NCBI RefSeq assembly: GCF_015500075.1 | Contig: NZ_CP045496.1 | Location: 1,116,001-1,180,000, forward strand | Direction: 5' to 3' | From: Mesorhizobium sp. INR15 | GTDB lineage: Bacteria > Pseudomonadota > Alphaproteobacteria > Rhizobiales > Rhizobiaceae | DNA: 64,000 nucleotides | In this document: in pieces, positions 17,495 through 25,519 of the stretch | Position numbering within the stretch: the stretch's first letter is position 1 | Layout of the letters: each line of letters begins with the position of its first letter | Made by a program: the position numbers and the translations under genes | The notes under the pieces: model-generated | Seen by the model: only the letters and a program-made list of their open reading frames with translations | What the model was told of the DNA's origin: nothing | The model's database searches: none

Positions 17495-18037
17495 ATGCGC
17501 CGGAGCCGCCTGGGATCAATGCCTGCGAAGCCTGTAAAATCCATTCTTTTCGTCTGCCTCGGCAATATCTGCCGGTCGCCGCTGGCCGAGGGGGTCTTCC
17601 GCGCCGTGCTTGCCGAGCGCGGGTTGGATCAGGACATCCTGCTCGGTTCAGCCGGCACCGGCGGCTGGCATGCCGGCTCCGCCCCCGATCCGCGATCGAT
17701 CGCGATTGCCGCGCGGCACGGCGTCGACATTTCCGGGCAGAAGGCGCGCAAGGTGGTAGCGGATGATTTCTCGCGCTTCGACCTGATCCTCGGCATGGAC
17801 CGGGCAAATGTCCGGGATCTCATGGAAATCGCACCGATCGGTCAGCGCGGCCGGGTGCAGTTGTTCATGGAATGCGCCGAGGGCAAGATACGGGACGTGC
17901 CGGATCCCTACTATGACGGGGTGGAAGCGTTCGCCTCCGTCTACCGCATGGTGCGCGAGGCGTCGGAAGCATTGGCGACAAGGCTAGCGGCGCGGGCGTC
18001 ACTGCCCGTCAGCGGCCAGGCTTCCTCGACGATATAG
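17495..18037 (+). CDS. Low-molecular-weight protein tyrosine phosphatase
   Basis: A 180-aa cytoplasmic phosphatase. The catalytic P-loop is CLGNICRSP near the N terminus (CX5R-S), and the general-acid loop is DVPDPYYDG near residue 130. It removes phosphate from tyrosines of proteins or small phosphomonoesters; in Rhizobiales such enzymes occur as housekeeping genes and near exopolysaccharide clusters, but no such cluster is here. The start may be at 17495 or, nearer the P-loop, at 17519 (MPAKPVKS). Its last 97 bases overlap the convergent thpR gene on the other strand. Confidence 0.9.
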   Translation: MRRSRLGSMPAKPVKSILFVCLGNICRSPLAEGVFRAVLAERGLDQDILLGSAGTGGWHAGSAPDPRSIAIAARHGVDISGQKARKVVADDFSRFDLILGMDRANVRDLMEIAPIGQRGRVQLFMECAEGKIRDVPDPYYDGVEAFASVYRMVREASEALATRLAARASLPVSGQASSTI

Positions 18038-18537
18038 GGGCCGCCACCGACGGAATCGCGCGACGACATCAGCACGAAGCGGCCGATCCGGAACGGCAGT
18101 GTCGAAAAATTGCCGCGCGCCGACAGATACTGGGCAACGTCGAGCGGCGTGGAGTTGCGCAACCTGGCCAGCGTCACATGCGGCATGAACTTGCGCGGAT
18201 CGGCGGGAATGCCGAGCCGCTGGCAGATGCGGTCGATCTCGCCCTGCAGTGCCGCAAGTTCAGGCGAGGCGGAAGCACCGGCCCATACCGCATGCAGCTT
18301 CTTCTGGCCGAAGGCGCCGACACCGGACAGCGCTAGGGAGAAGGATGGGCGGTGAACACGGTCGAGCGCGTTGGCGATCTCGTCGGCGATATGGCCAGGG
18401 ACATCGCCGATGAAGCGCAGCGTCAGGTGGTAGTTTTCGACATCGATCCAGCGGGCCCCGGGCAGGCCGCCCCGCAGCAGGGACAGCGAAAGGGCTGCAT
18501 CACGCGGAATTTCGAGGGCGGTGAAAAGACGCGGCAT
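17941..18537 (-). CDS. thpR: RNA 2',3'-cyclic phosphodiesterase (2H family)
   Basis: A 198-aa member of the 2H phosphoesterase fold. The two HxTx motifs are HLTL (in ENYHLTLRFIG, about residue 40) and HVTL (in MPHVTLARLR, about residue 128), which form the active site that opens 2',3'-cyclic phosphates. The C-terminal ~30 residues are beyond the core domain and are encoded in DNA that also encodes the end of the convergent phosphatase. The start at 18537 (MPRLFTALEIP) matches the family's typical beginning. Confidence 0.93.
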   Translation of the reverse strand: MPRLFTALEIPRDAALSLSLLRGGLPGARWIDVENYHLTLRFIGDVPGHIADEIANALDRVHRPSFSLALSGVGAFGQKKLHAVWAGASASPELAALQGEIDRICQRLGIPADPRKFMPHVTLARLRNSTPLDVAQYLSARGNFSTLPFRIGRFVLMSSRDSVGGGPYIVEEAWPLTGSDARAASLVANASDASRTMR

Positions 18538-18671
18538 GAAGAGCCTCCCTTCCTCGAATCGAACTATGCCCCTAGCGAATCATCGAAAATCGAACGGAGC
18601 AAGCGGTTTGTTCGTCACAGCTTTGTCTTAAAAGTTTCCACAGCGGCATGTCGGGCGCTCGGCCGCTTCCA

Positions 18672-19316
18672 TCAGGCGCCACCTGGCACCGCCGAAATGG
18701 CCTTTTCGACGGTCGGCAGGATGTTCTCGACCATCTGGTCGATACCTTTGGCATTCGGATGCATGCCGTCTTCGAGTTGCAGGCCGGGTAGGCCCGCGAC
18801 CCCGTCGAGAAAGAACGGGTAGAGCGGAACGCCATATTTCGCCGCCAATGCAGGAAAGATCGCGTCGAAGGCCTTCTGATAGTCGGCGCCGAGATTGGGC
18901 GCGGCGCGCATGCCGGCGAGCAGTACGGGAATCTTGCGCTCTTTCAGCCGGGCCAGCATGGCGTCGAGATTCTTTTGCGTGATTTCGGGCGAAACGCCGC
19001 GCAGCATGTCGTTGGCGCCGAGCTCAAGGATGACCAGTTGCGTCCCGTCCGGCACCGACCAATCGAGCCGCGCCAGGCCACCGCTCGACGTGTCTCCGGA
19101 AACGCCGGCATTGGCGATCACCACATCGTGACCCCTGGCACGCAGGGCCGCACCCAATTTGTCGGTAAAGCCGTCGCCCGGCCCGAGGCCGAAGCCAGCC
19201 ATCAGGCTGTCACCAAAGCCGACGATTTTGAAGGGCTCGGCGCGCGCCGACGAAATGGCGCCGCAAATCCCGAGGAAAAGGATCAGGGCGGCGGCAACAC
19301 TGTGTTTGAAAGCCAT
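18672..19316 (-). CDS. tesA: SGNH/GDSL arylesterase, TesA-like
   Basis: A 214-aa secreted esterase/lysophospholipase. A signal peptide occupies the first ~27 residues. The four SGNH blocks are present: GFGDSLMAGFGL (Ser), the Gly of ANAGVSGDTSSGG, GANDML (Asn) and DGMHPNAKG (Asp-His). It is divergent from an ABC ATPase/permease pair (ybbA-ybbP type); the same tesA-ybbAP grouping is known in Escherichia coli and many Proteobacteria, which supports a role in lipid or envelope metabolism. The start at 19316 (MAFKHSVAAAL) is chosen over an upstream start that would remove the signal peptide from the N terminus. Confidence 0.93.
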   Translation of the reverse strand: MAFKHSVAAALILFLGICGAISSARAEPFKIVGFGDSLMAGFGLGPGDGFTDKLGAALRARGHDVVIANAGVSGDTSSGGLARLDWSVPDGTQLVILELGANDMLRGVSPEITQKNLDAMLARLKERKIPVLLAGMRAAPNLGADYQKAFDAIFPALAAKYGVPLYPFFLDGVAGLPGLQLEDGMHPNAKGIDQMVENILPTVEKAISAVPGGA

Positions 19317-19413
19317 GCGGCAGGCCCCATATGACCAAGAACATTCTTCCGGCGAAGGTCGTTTCCGTAAACCAGAGACTGACCCTCTCCCTCCCATATA
19401 GGACGATTTCATT

Positions 19414-20124
19414 TTGACAGAAGCCGTCATTGCGCTGAAAGACGTATCGCTGACATTGGGCGAAGGGGCCTCATCGGTCCATGTGCTGAAGGGCGTCAGC
19501 CTCGATGTCGCTGATGGAGAGGCGACCGGCATCGTCGGGCCTTCCGGCTCCGGCAAGTCCACTTTGCTGATGGTCTTGGCCGGCCTGGAAAAAGTCGATT
19601 CGGGTACGATACGAATCGCGGGTGAGTTGCTCAACGGCAAAAGCGAGGATCAGATTGCCTCGTTTCGGGGCCGAAACATTGGCATCGTGTTTCAGTCCTT
19701 CCATCTTATTCCCAACATGACGGCGCTCGAAAATGTCTCGGTTCCTCTCGAACTGGCCGGTCACGCCGATCCATTCGGGGTGGCGGCACGGGAGTTGGCG
19801 GCGGTCGGCCTGAGCGATCGCGTCACCCATTATCCCGGCGAGCTCTCGGGCGGCGAACAGCAGCGCGTGGCGATCGCCCGGGCGCTGGCGCCTTCGCCAC
19901 GCATCCTGATCGCCGATGAACCGACCGGCAATCTTGACCAAGCGACGGGGCGGCAGGTCGCCGACCTTCTGTTCGCCAAGGCGGCGGAACGCGGCATGAC
20001 GCTGGTGCTGGTCACCCATGATCCGGCGCTCGCGGCGCGCTGCTCGCGCCAGGTTTCAATGCGTTCGGGCCGAATCGAGGATGCGCCAGGGCTGGCCCCG
20101 GAACTGGCCAAGGTGCCGGCCTGA
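19414..20124 (+). CDS. ABC transporter ATPase, YbbA/LolD-like
   Basis: A 236-aa ATPase with Walker A GPSGSGKST (about 44-52), Q-loop VFQSFHL, signature LSGGEQQR, Walker B ILIADEPTGNLD and an H-loop His in VTHD. It belongs to the MacB/LolD group of ATPases that drive FtsX-type permeases. The start is a TTG (19414), with AGGA 13 bases upstream; no ATG fits better. Its stop codon overlaps the ATG of the permease gene (TGATG), so the two are coupled. Confidence 0.92.
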   Translation: MTEAVIALKDVSLTLGEGASSVHVLKGVSLDVADGEATGIVGPSGSGKSTLLMVLAGLEKVDSGTIRIAGELLNGKSEDQIASFRGRNIGIVFQSFHLIPNMTALENVSVPLELAGHADPFGVAARELAAVGLSDRVTHYPGELSGGEQQRVAIARALAPSPRILIADEPTGNLDQATGRQVADLLFAKAAERGMTLVLVTHDPALAARCSRQVSMRSGRIEDAPGLAPELAKVPA

Positions 20125-22673
20125 TGCCGCTGTCGCAAACGCTGAGGCTCGCGGTGCGGTTCTCGCTGCGCGAAATGCGCGGCGGCCTGTCCGGCTTCCT
20201 GATCTTCCTTGCCTGCATCGCGCTTGGCGTCGCGGCAATCGGCGGCGTCAATTCGGTCGCTCGCGCCATCACCGCGGGGGTCGCCAATCAAGGCCAGACA
20301 TTGCTTGGCGGCGACCTGCGTTTCCAGATCAACCAGCGTGATGCGACGCCAGCCGAACAAGGCTTTTTCAGTGAGCTGGGCGCGGTGTCGCGCAGCTCCG
20401 GCATGCGCTCGATGGCCCGCCTCGAAGACGGCTCCGACCAGGCGCTGGTCGAGGCCAAGGCGGTCGACGACGCCTATCCGCTCTTTGGCGCGCTGGAGAC
20501 CGAACCGGCACTATCGAAACAGCAGCTGTTCGGCGAGCAGTCCGGTGTTTTCGGCGCCACGGCACCCGACCTTCTGTTCGACCGGCTGCATCTCCAGATC
20601 GGTGACCGGGTGAAGCTCGGCACCGCAACATTCGAACTGCGGGCCAGGCTTGTGACCGAGCCGGACGCGGTGTCGGAGGGTTTCGGTTTCGCGCCGCGGC
20701 TGATGATATCGGCGCAAGGGCTGGCCGCCACCGGCCTGGTGCAGCCGGGCAGCCTCGTCGAAAATGCCTACAAGATCCGCCTCCCCGCCGATGCCGACGA
20801 GGCGCGGCTCAAGACAATCCAGGATCAGGCCGCCAGGGATTTTCCCGAGGCGGGCTGGTCGGTCCGTACGCGCAGCAACGCAGCGCCCGCGCTGTCTTCC
20901 AACATCGAGCGGTTCTCGCAGTTCCTGACGCTGGTCGGGCTGACGGCGCTGGTGGTCGGCGGTGTCGGCGTCGCCAATGCGGTGCGCGCCTATCTCGACG
21001 GCAAGCGCGGTGTCATCGCCACATTCAAGAGCCTCGGCGCTTCGGGCGGCTTTGTCTTTGCCGTTTACCTCGTACAGATCCTGATCATCGCGGCGCTCGG
21101 CATTGTGCTTGGCCTTGTGCTCGGCGCGCTGATGCCGTTCGCGGCGAGCGCCGCCTTGCAATCGGTCATTCCGGTGCCGGCCGAAGCGGGTTTCTACCCC
21201 GGTGCGCTCGGCATGGCGGCGCTGTTTGGGCTGCTGGTGACATTGGCCTTCGCGCTGCTGCCGCTTGGCCGCGCCCGCGACATACCGGCGACGGCGCTGT
21301 TTCGCGAAATGGGGCTTGAGGGCCGTGGGTTTCCGCGGGCGGTCTATGTCGTGGCGGCTTTTGGCATCGCGCTTGTGCTGGCGGCGCTGGCGATCCTGCT
21401 TTCCGGTGACCAGCGCATCGCCTCGATCTTCGTCAGCGCCACCATCTTCGCCTTCCTGGTGCTGCGCCTGGTCGGCGCAGTGGTGCAGTGGATTGCCAGG
21501 AAGAGCCCGCGCGTGCGCTTTGTCGCGCTTCGCCTTGCCGTCGGCAACATCCATCGGCCAGGGGCGCTGACGCCCTCGGTGGTGCTGTCGCTTGGGCTTG
21601 GCCTGACGCTGCTGGTGACGCTGGCGCTGATCGACGGCAACCTCAGGCGGCAGATTTCCGGCAGCTTGCCGGAACGGGCGCCGAACTTCTTTTTCGTCGA
21701 CATCCAGAGCAGCGACGTCGACGGTTTTTCCGCGCTGATCGGCGCGCAGGCGCCGCAAGGGACGCTGGCCAAGGTGCCGATGCTGCGCGGCCGGGTGATG
21801 GCGCTGAACGGCGTCGATGTCGACAAGGTCAAGGTCCCCGCCGAAGGCGCCTGGGTGCTGAAGGGCGATCGCGGCTTGACCTATGACGCCAAGCTTCCCG
21901 CCAACGCTACGCTGACGCAAGGCACATGGTGGCCGGACAATTATACCGGCGAACCGCTGGTTTCATTCTCGGCCGAGGAAGGCCGGGAGATCGGCCTGAA
22001 GCTAGGCGACACCATCACCATCAATGTGCTTGGGCGCAATGTCACCGCCAGGATCGCCAATTTCCGTCAGGTCCAATGGGAGAGCATGGGCATCAATTTC
22101 GTCATGGTGTTCTCGCCCAACACCTTCGCCGGCGCCCCGCACGGCTGGATGGCGACACTGACCGAAAAGAGCGCCACGGCGGCTGACGATGCCCGCCTTC
22201 TCAATGCGGTTACCAGGGCCTTCCCGGCAGTGACGACGGTCCGGGTCAAGGATGCGCTCGACATCGTCAACCGGCTGGTCGGGCAGCTCGGCACGGCGAT
22301 CAGGGCGGCGGCCGGCGTGGCGCTGATCGCTTCGGTGCTGGTGCTGGCGGGCGCGCTCGCCGCCGGCAACCGCGCCCGTATCCATGACGCGGTGGTGCTG
22401 AAGACGCTGGGCGCCACACGCAAGACGCTGATCTCGGCCTTCTCGCTCGAATATATGCTGATCGGCCTCGCGACCGCGATTTTCGCGCTTGCCGCCGGTG
22501 AGATCGCTGCGTGGTTCGTTGTTGCGCGCATCATGATGCTGCCGGTGCATTTCATGCCTGAAGTCGCGGTGGCCACGATCGTCTTTTCGCTTGTCGTCAC
22601 GGTAGGCATCGGCCTCGCCGGCACCTGGCGGGTGCTGGGCCACAAGGCAGCGCCGGTGCTGCGCAACCTCTGA
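20124..22673 (+). CDS. ABC transporter permease, YbbP/FtsX-like
   Basis: An 849-aa inner-membrane permease. It has an N-terminal membrane helix, a large periplasmic domain, three helices (about 275-400), another membrane/loop repeat with a second large external domain, and a final three-helix block: two FtsX modules in tandem. Segments such as GVGVANAVRAYLDGKRG and TLGATRKTLISAFSLEY are the cytoplasmic coupling-helix regions of FtsX proteins. With the upstream ATPase it forms a mechanotransmission or lipoprotein-type complex; in E. coli the YbbAP-TesA system has been linked to hydrophobic compound extraction. The substrate here is unknown. Confidence 0.92.
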   Translation: MPLSQTLRLAVRFSLREMRGGLSGFLIFLACIALGVAAIGGVNSVARAITAGVANQGQTLLGGDLRFQINQRDATPAEQGFFSELGAVSRSSGMRSMARLEDGSDQALVEAKAVDDAYPLFGALETEPALSKQQLFGEQSGVFGATAPDLLFDRLHLQIGDRVKLGTATFELRARLVTEPDAVSEGFGFAPRLMISAQGLAATGLVQPGSLVENAYKIRLPADADEARLKTIQDQAARDFPEAGWSVRTRSNAAPALSSNIERFSQFLTLVGLTALVVGGVGVANAVRAYLDGKRGVIATFKSLGASGGFVFAVYLVQILIIAALGIVLGLVLGALMPFAASAALQSVIPVPAEAGFYPGALGMAALFGLLVTLAFALLPLGRARDIPATALFREMGLEGRGFPRAVYVVAAFGIALVLAALAILLSGDQRIASIFVSATIFAFLVLRLVGAVVQWIARKSPRVRFVALRLAVGNIHRPGALTPSVVLSLGLGLTLLVTLALIDGNLRRQISGSLPERAPNFFFVDIQSSDVDGFSALIGAQAPQGTLAKVPMLRGRVMALNGVDVDKVKVPAEGAWVLKGDRGLTYDAKLPANATLTQGTWWPDNYTGEPLVSFSAEEGREIGLKLGDTITINVLGRNVTARIANFRQVQWESMGINFVMVFSPNTFAGAPHGWMATLTEKSATAADDARLLNAVTRAFPAVTTVRVKDALDIVNRLVGQLGTAIRAAAGVALIASVLVLAGALAAGNRARIHDAVVLKTLGATRKTLISAFSLEYMLIGLATAIFALAAGEIAAWFVVARIMMLPVHFMPEVAVATIVFSLVVTVGIGLAGTWRVLGHKAAPVLRNL

Positions 22674-22915
22674 CGGAGGCCTGTTCGCGGCCCGACTTGG
22701 TTAAATCGGATTAATGTTTCGCCCGGAAAAGCCCGCAAATCCGGCCTTGGGCGCTTCACGAACCGTTACATCGGGTTACGGTCTTGTTCTTGACGCGAAT
22801 AACCATCATATTTCGGCCTAGGCATGCTGGAGCCCTGCCAGCGGCGCCTGGGTCCGATGGATTTATGTCCAACAGGACCTGACACCGGACGGGGCAGAAG
22901 CAATAGAGGACCACA

Positions 22916-23689
22916 ATGGTTGAACCCATTCGCAACTTCCAGACGCGCGCCGTGCCCGGCGCAGCCGTCGATATCGATCAGGGCCTGCGCGCCTATATGA
23001 TCAAGGTCTACAATCTGATGGGGCTTGGCCTCCTCATCACCGGCCTTGCCGCTGTCGGCACGATCATGCTTGCCACAACAACCGATCCGGCCTCGGCTGT
23101 CGCGACGCTGCCAAGCGGCGAGATGCTGACTTCCTTCGGGTATGCGATCTTTGCGTCGCCGCTGAAGTGGGTGGTGATCTTTGCCCCTCTCGCCGCCGTC
23201 ATGTTCCTGTCGTTCCGCGTCCAGTCGATGAGCGTCGCTGCCGCGCAGACGACCTTCTGGGTCTATGCCGGCTTGGTCGGCCTGTCGCTGTCGTCGATCT
23301 TCCTGGTCTACACAACGGCCAGCATTTCGCAGACCTTCTTCGCCACGGCCGCTGCCTTCGGCGCGCTGTCGCTGTTCGGCTACACGACCAAGCGTGACCT
23401 GACCGCGATGGGCTCGTTCCTGATCATGGGCGTGTTCGGTATCATCATCGCCTCGCTGATCAACATCTTCCTGCAGTCGTCGGCGCTGTCCTTCGCTGTT
23501 TCGGCGATTGGCGTGCTGGTGTTTGCCGGCCTCACCGCCTACGACACGCAGAAGATCAAGGAGATGTATTTCGAAGGCGACGCTTCGGATGTCGCCGGCC
23601 GCAAGGCGATCATGGGCGCTCTGAGGCTTTATCTCGACTTCATCAACCTGTTCATGTTCCTGCTGCAGTTCATGGGCGATCGCCGCTAA
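22916..23689 (+). CDS. Bax inhibitor-1/YccA-family membrane protein
   Basis: A 257-aa protein with seven predicted membrane helices and the BI-1 signature in the last third (SSALSFAVSAIGVLVFAGLTAYDTQKIK..Y). Bacterial members are calcium-leak or proteostasis-related membrane proteins; E. coli YccA inhibits FtsH. The start at 22916 is preceded by AGAGGA. It is monocistronic, with its own terminator about 40 bases past the stop. Confidence 0.93.
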   Translation: MVEPIRNFQTRAVPGAAVDIDQGLRAYMIKVYNLMGLGLLITGLAAVGTIMLATTTDPASAVATLPSGEMLTSFGYAIFASPLKWVVIFAPLAAVMFLSFRVQSMSVAAAQTTFWVYAGLVGLSLSSIFLVYTTASISQTFFATAAAFGALSLFGYTTKRDLTAMGSFLIMGVFGIIIASLINIFLQSSALSFAVSAIGVLVFAGLTAYDTQKIKEMYFEGDASDVAGRKAIMGALRLYLDFINLFMFLLQFMGDRR

Positions 23690-23728
23690 CGGTTTCGTTC
23701 ATGGTCTGAATGGACCACTGAGTTTAGG

Positions 23729-23757
23729 AAGGGCGGCCCAATGGCCGCCCTTTTCTT
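23729..23757 (+). terminator. Rho-independent terminator after the BI-1 gene
   Basis: AAGGGCGGCC pairs with GGCCGCCCTT over a 4-base loop, followed by TTTTCTTTT on the plus strand. Confidence 0.85.
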
Positions 23758-23762
23758 TTGCG

Positions 23763-23857
23763 CCTAAAGCGCGTTGCGTCGAAACGGATTCAGGCGACGC
23801 GCTTTGATGCATATCGTCGTCGCAAAACCGAGGTTCACTTTTGCGCGATATGCATTA
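23763..23857. repeat. Dispersed rhizobial palindromic element (two adjacent hairpins)
   Basis: The first imperfect palindrome is 23766-23805 (AAAGCGCGTTGCGTC with GACGCGCTTT), directly followed by a second (ATGCATATCG at 23807-23816 with CGATATGCAT at 23846-23855). The two-hairpin layout and sequence resemble an intergenic mosaic element I recall from Rhizobium, Sinorhizobium and Mesorhizobium. It ends 45 bases before the acetyltransferase start, so it may lie in that gene's leader. Confidence 0.6.
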
Positions 23858-23899
23858 GCTTTGCTGTTATTCATGGCAGTGTAATAGCGTGCATAAATT

Positions 23900-24478
23900 A
23901 TGAGCAATATCACGATACGGCCTGCGATCGCGGCCGACCTCGACCAGATCACGGAAATCTATGCCGACGCTGTGGTGCATGGCACCGCGAGCTATGAGCT
24001 GGAGCCGCCCAGCCGTGCCGAGATGGGCGCGCGCTTCGACACTCTGACGGCAGGCGGCTTTCCCTATCTGGTGGCGGAAAAGGACGGCAGCGTGCTCGGC
24101 TATGCCTATGCCGGCGCGTTCCGGCCACGTCCGGCCTATCGCTTCATCGTCGAGGATTCCGTCTACCTCGCTCCGCAAGCCAAAGGCCAGGGCGTCGGCA
24201 TGCTTTTGATGCAGCGGCTGATCGAAGCGACACGAGCGGCTGGGTTCCGCCAGATCGTCGCTGTGATCGGCGACGGCCATCCCGACAGCGCCTCGGTGCG
24301 CCTGCACGAAAAGCTCGGCTTTCGCCATTCTGGACGGCTTGAAGGCTCCGGCTACAAGCACGGGCGCTGGCTGGAAACGGTGTTCATGCAGTTGCCGCTG
24401 AATGGCGGCGCGTCGCTTCCTCCTGATCCTGGCTCGCTGCCTGAGCGCGTGTTCCGGCAGAGCGCCGGAGGGAACTGA
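23900..24478 (+). CDS. GNAT N-acetyltransferase, phosphinothricin-acetyltransferase type
   Basis: A 192-aa cytoplasmic acetyltransferase. Typical blocks: IRPAIAADLDQITEIYADAV at the N terminus, GYAYAGAFRPRPAYRFIVEDSVYLAP, the acetyl-CoA loop AKGQGVGMLLMQRL, and GFRQIVAVIGDGHPDSASVRLHEKLGF. This is the Pat/YncA subgroup, which acetylates phosphinothricin, methionine sulfoximine or similar amino compounds; the substrate here is not determined. It is convergent with the DUF2794 gene. The gap between them (24479-24559) can fold as an imperfect inverted repeat of purine-rich and pyrimidine-rich arms, which may serve as a shared terminator. Confidence 0.9.
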   Translation: MSNITIRPAIAADLDQITEIYADAVVHGTASYELEPPSRAEMGARFDTLTAGGFPYLVAEKDGSVLGYAYAGAFRPRPAYRFIVEDSVYLAPQAKGQGVGMLLMQRLIEATRAAGFRQIVAVIGDGHPDSASVRLHEKLGFRHSGRLEGSGYKHGRWLETVFMQLPLNGGASLPPDPGSLPERVFRQSAGGN

Positions 24479-24559
24479 AGAATTGAAGCTGAGGAACTGA
24501 AGAGGAGAGGACGGTTACATCAGGGGCTGAGTGCCTTTTCAGATCCTCGATTCCCCAGC

Positions 24560-24946
24560 TTAAGCTTCTACCAGCTTCAGCTTGCTGTCGAAGACGCCAA
24601 GCACCCGGCCGAGTTCCTGGCCGCGCTTGAGGATGCGGCCGCCGGCCGCGATAACGGCAAAAGCGCCTTGCTTGCGTGCCAGTTTCGGGTCCTTGACGAT
24701 CTGGAAAAGCGGCACTTCGCTGGCGCGGCGGAACACGGAAAACACAGCCCGGTCGGTAAGGTGATCGATGGCGTAATCGCGCCATTCATTGGCAGCGACC
24801 ATGCGCCCGTAGAGCCTGAGTATCTGGTCCAGTTCGGGCCGGTCGAACCGTACCGGCTGGTCGAAGCGCTCGCGTCTGGCCTCATGCAACGGGATCAATA
24901 TCGCGGATGCGTCCCCATCCTCCGTGCCACCGCCGCGATCGGTCAT
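24560..24946 (-). CDS. DUF2794 protein
   Basis: A 128-aa protein of the alphaproteobacterial DUF2794 family: VRFDRPELDQILRLYGRMVAANEWRDYAID in the middle (quoted only in part here), then PLFQIVKDPKLARKQGAFAV and GGRILKRGQEL. The function is unknown; it is soluble and conserved across Rhizobiales. I set the start at 24946 (MTDRGGGTEDGD); a longer frame upstream lacks family similarity. Confidence 0.8.
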   Translation of the reverse strand: MTDRGGGTEDGDASAILIPLHEARRERFDQPVRFDRPELDQILRLYGRMVAANEWRDYAIDHLTDRAVFSVFRRASEVPLFQIVKDPKLARKQGAFAVIAAGGRILKRGQELGRVLGVFDSKLKLVEA

Positions 24947-25129
24947 GCCTCGATCCTTCGAAATGAATCTTTCGCCGACCAAAGTTGGCGTGTTCGTCAC
25001 AGAATTGCAATACCCGGCTGGGCAAGGGCCGCGCCGCGCCTTTTCCGTCACGTCCAGTCACTTTTATGAAACGCGGTGTTGAAATTGGTGATGCTTCGCC
25101 ACATTTCCGCCTTTATTTATCCGCGCTCA

Positions 25130-25322
25130 TGCCCCAATGTCCGACGAATTTACCGGTGTTGCCTGAGACGGTTCGGTCCGGCACTGGCTCGTAAACCCCA
25201 AGCCCCCCGCCCACGGGTCTGCGTCGGATCGAACCAACCTCGGTTTTTCCTTGGAGAAACCGGGTGCGACGATCCCAAAACCTAAATAGCCGACGTCAGA
25301 AGCAAGCTGACGTCGGTTTTTT
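25130..25322 (+). ncRNA. Candidate small RNA ending in a strong terminator
   Basis: This part of the gap between DUF2794 and DUF1223 holds no convincing gene but ends in a near-ideal terminator (25290-25322). Upstream are at least two stable hairpins on the plus strand: one around 25153-25184 (CCGGTG with CACTGG, an inner GAC/GTC closing a GGTTCG loop), and one at 25237-25263 (CTCGGTTTTTCC with GGAGAAACCGGG) enclosed by GGATCG / CGATCC. A TTGAAA lies at 25079, but its spacing to a -10 is poor. I cannot match it to a named RNA; it is a candidate, with 6S-like features at best suggestive. Confidence 0.35.
25290..25322 (+). terminator. Strong rho-independent terminator without an obvious upstream gene
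   Basis: A 10-bp perfect stem, CCGACGTCAG with CTGACGTCGG, has a 7-base loop followed by six T residues. No protein-coding gene on the plus strand ends near it, which implies a non-coding transcript. Confidence 0.85.
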
Positions 25323-25519
25323 ATTGCCCGCATGACAGAAGCCGCGTCAGTATTTTCGAGCGCTTTGGCCGATAAGTCATTGCGTCACGCAAATCGGCTG
25401 CACAACAACTTGCGCCCTTTGAACCGAGACCCTGCGCATGCTTCTGCGCGACCTGCGCCAGGGTTTTGCTTTTCGCGCGCCGCCGTTCCAGAATGCCGCG
25501 CCTTTTTGGGCGATATGTG
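25323..25519. other. Intergenic stretch downstream of the DUF1223 gene
   Basis: This stretch carries a weak minus-strand open frame (25321-25578) containing two imperfect copies of TYRPKR. Its codon pattern and overlap with the DUF1223 gene make it unconvincing. I see no other feature. Confidence 0.4.

Noticed and set aside
25153..25184. Identification of the hairpin region as 6S RNA
   Set aside because: The resemblance is limited to a short stretch, and neither zapA nor a formyltetrahydrofolate cyclo-ligase gene flanks it; kept only as an unnamed candidate RNA.
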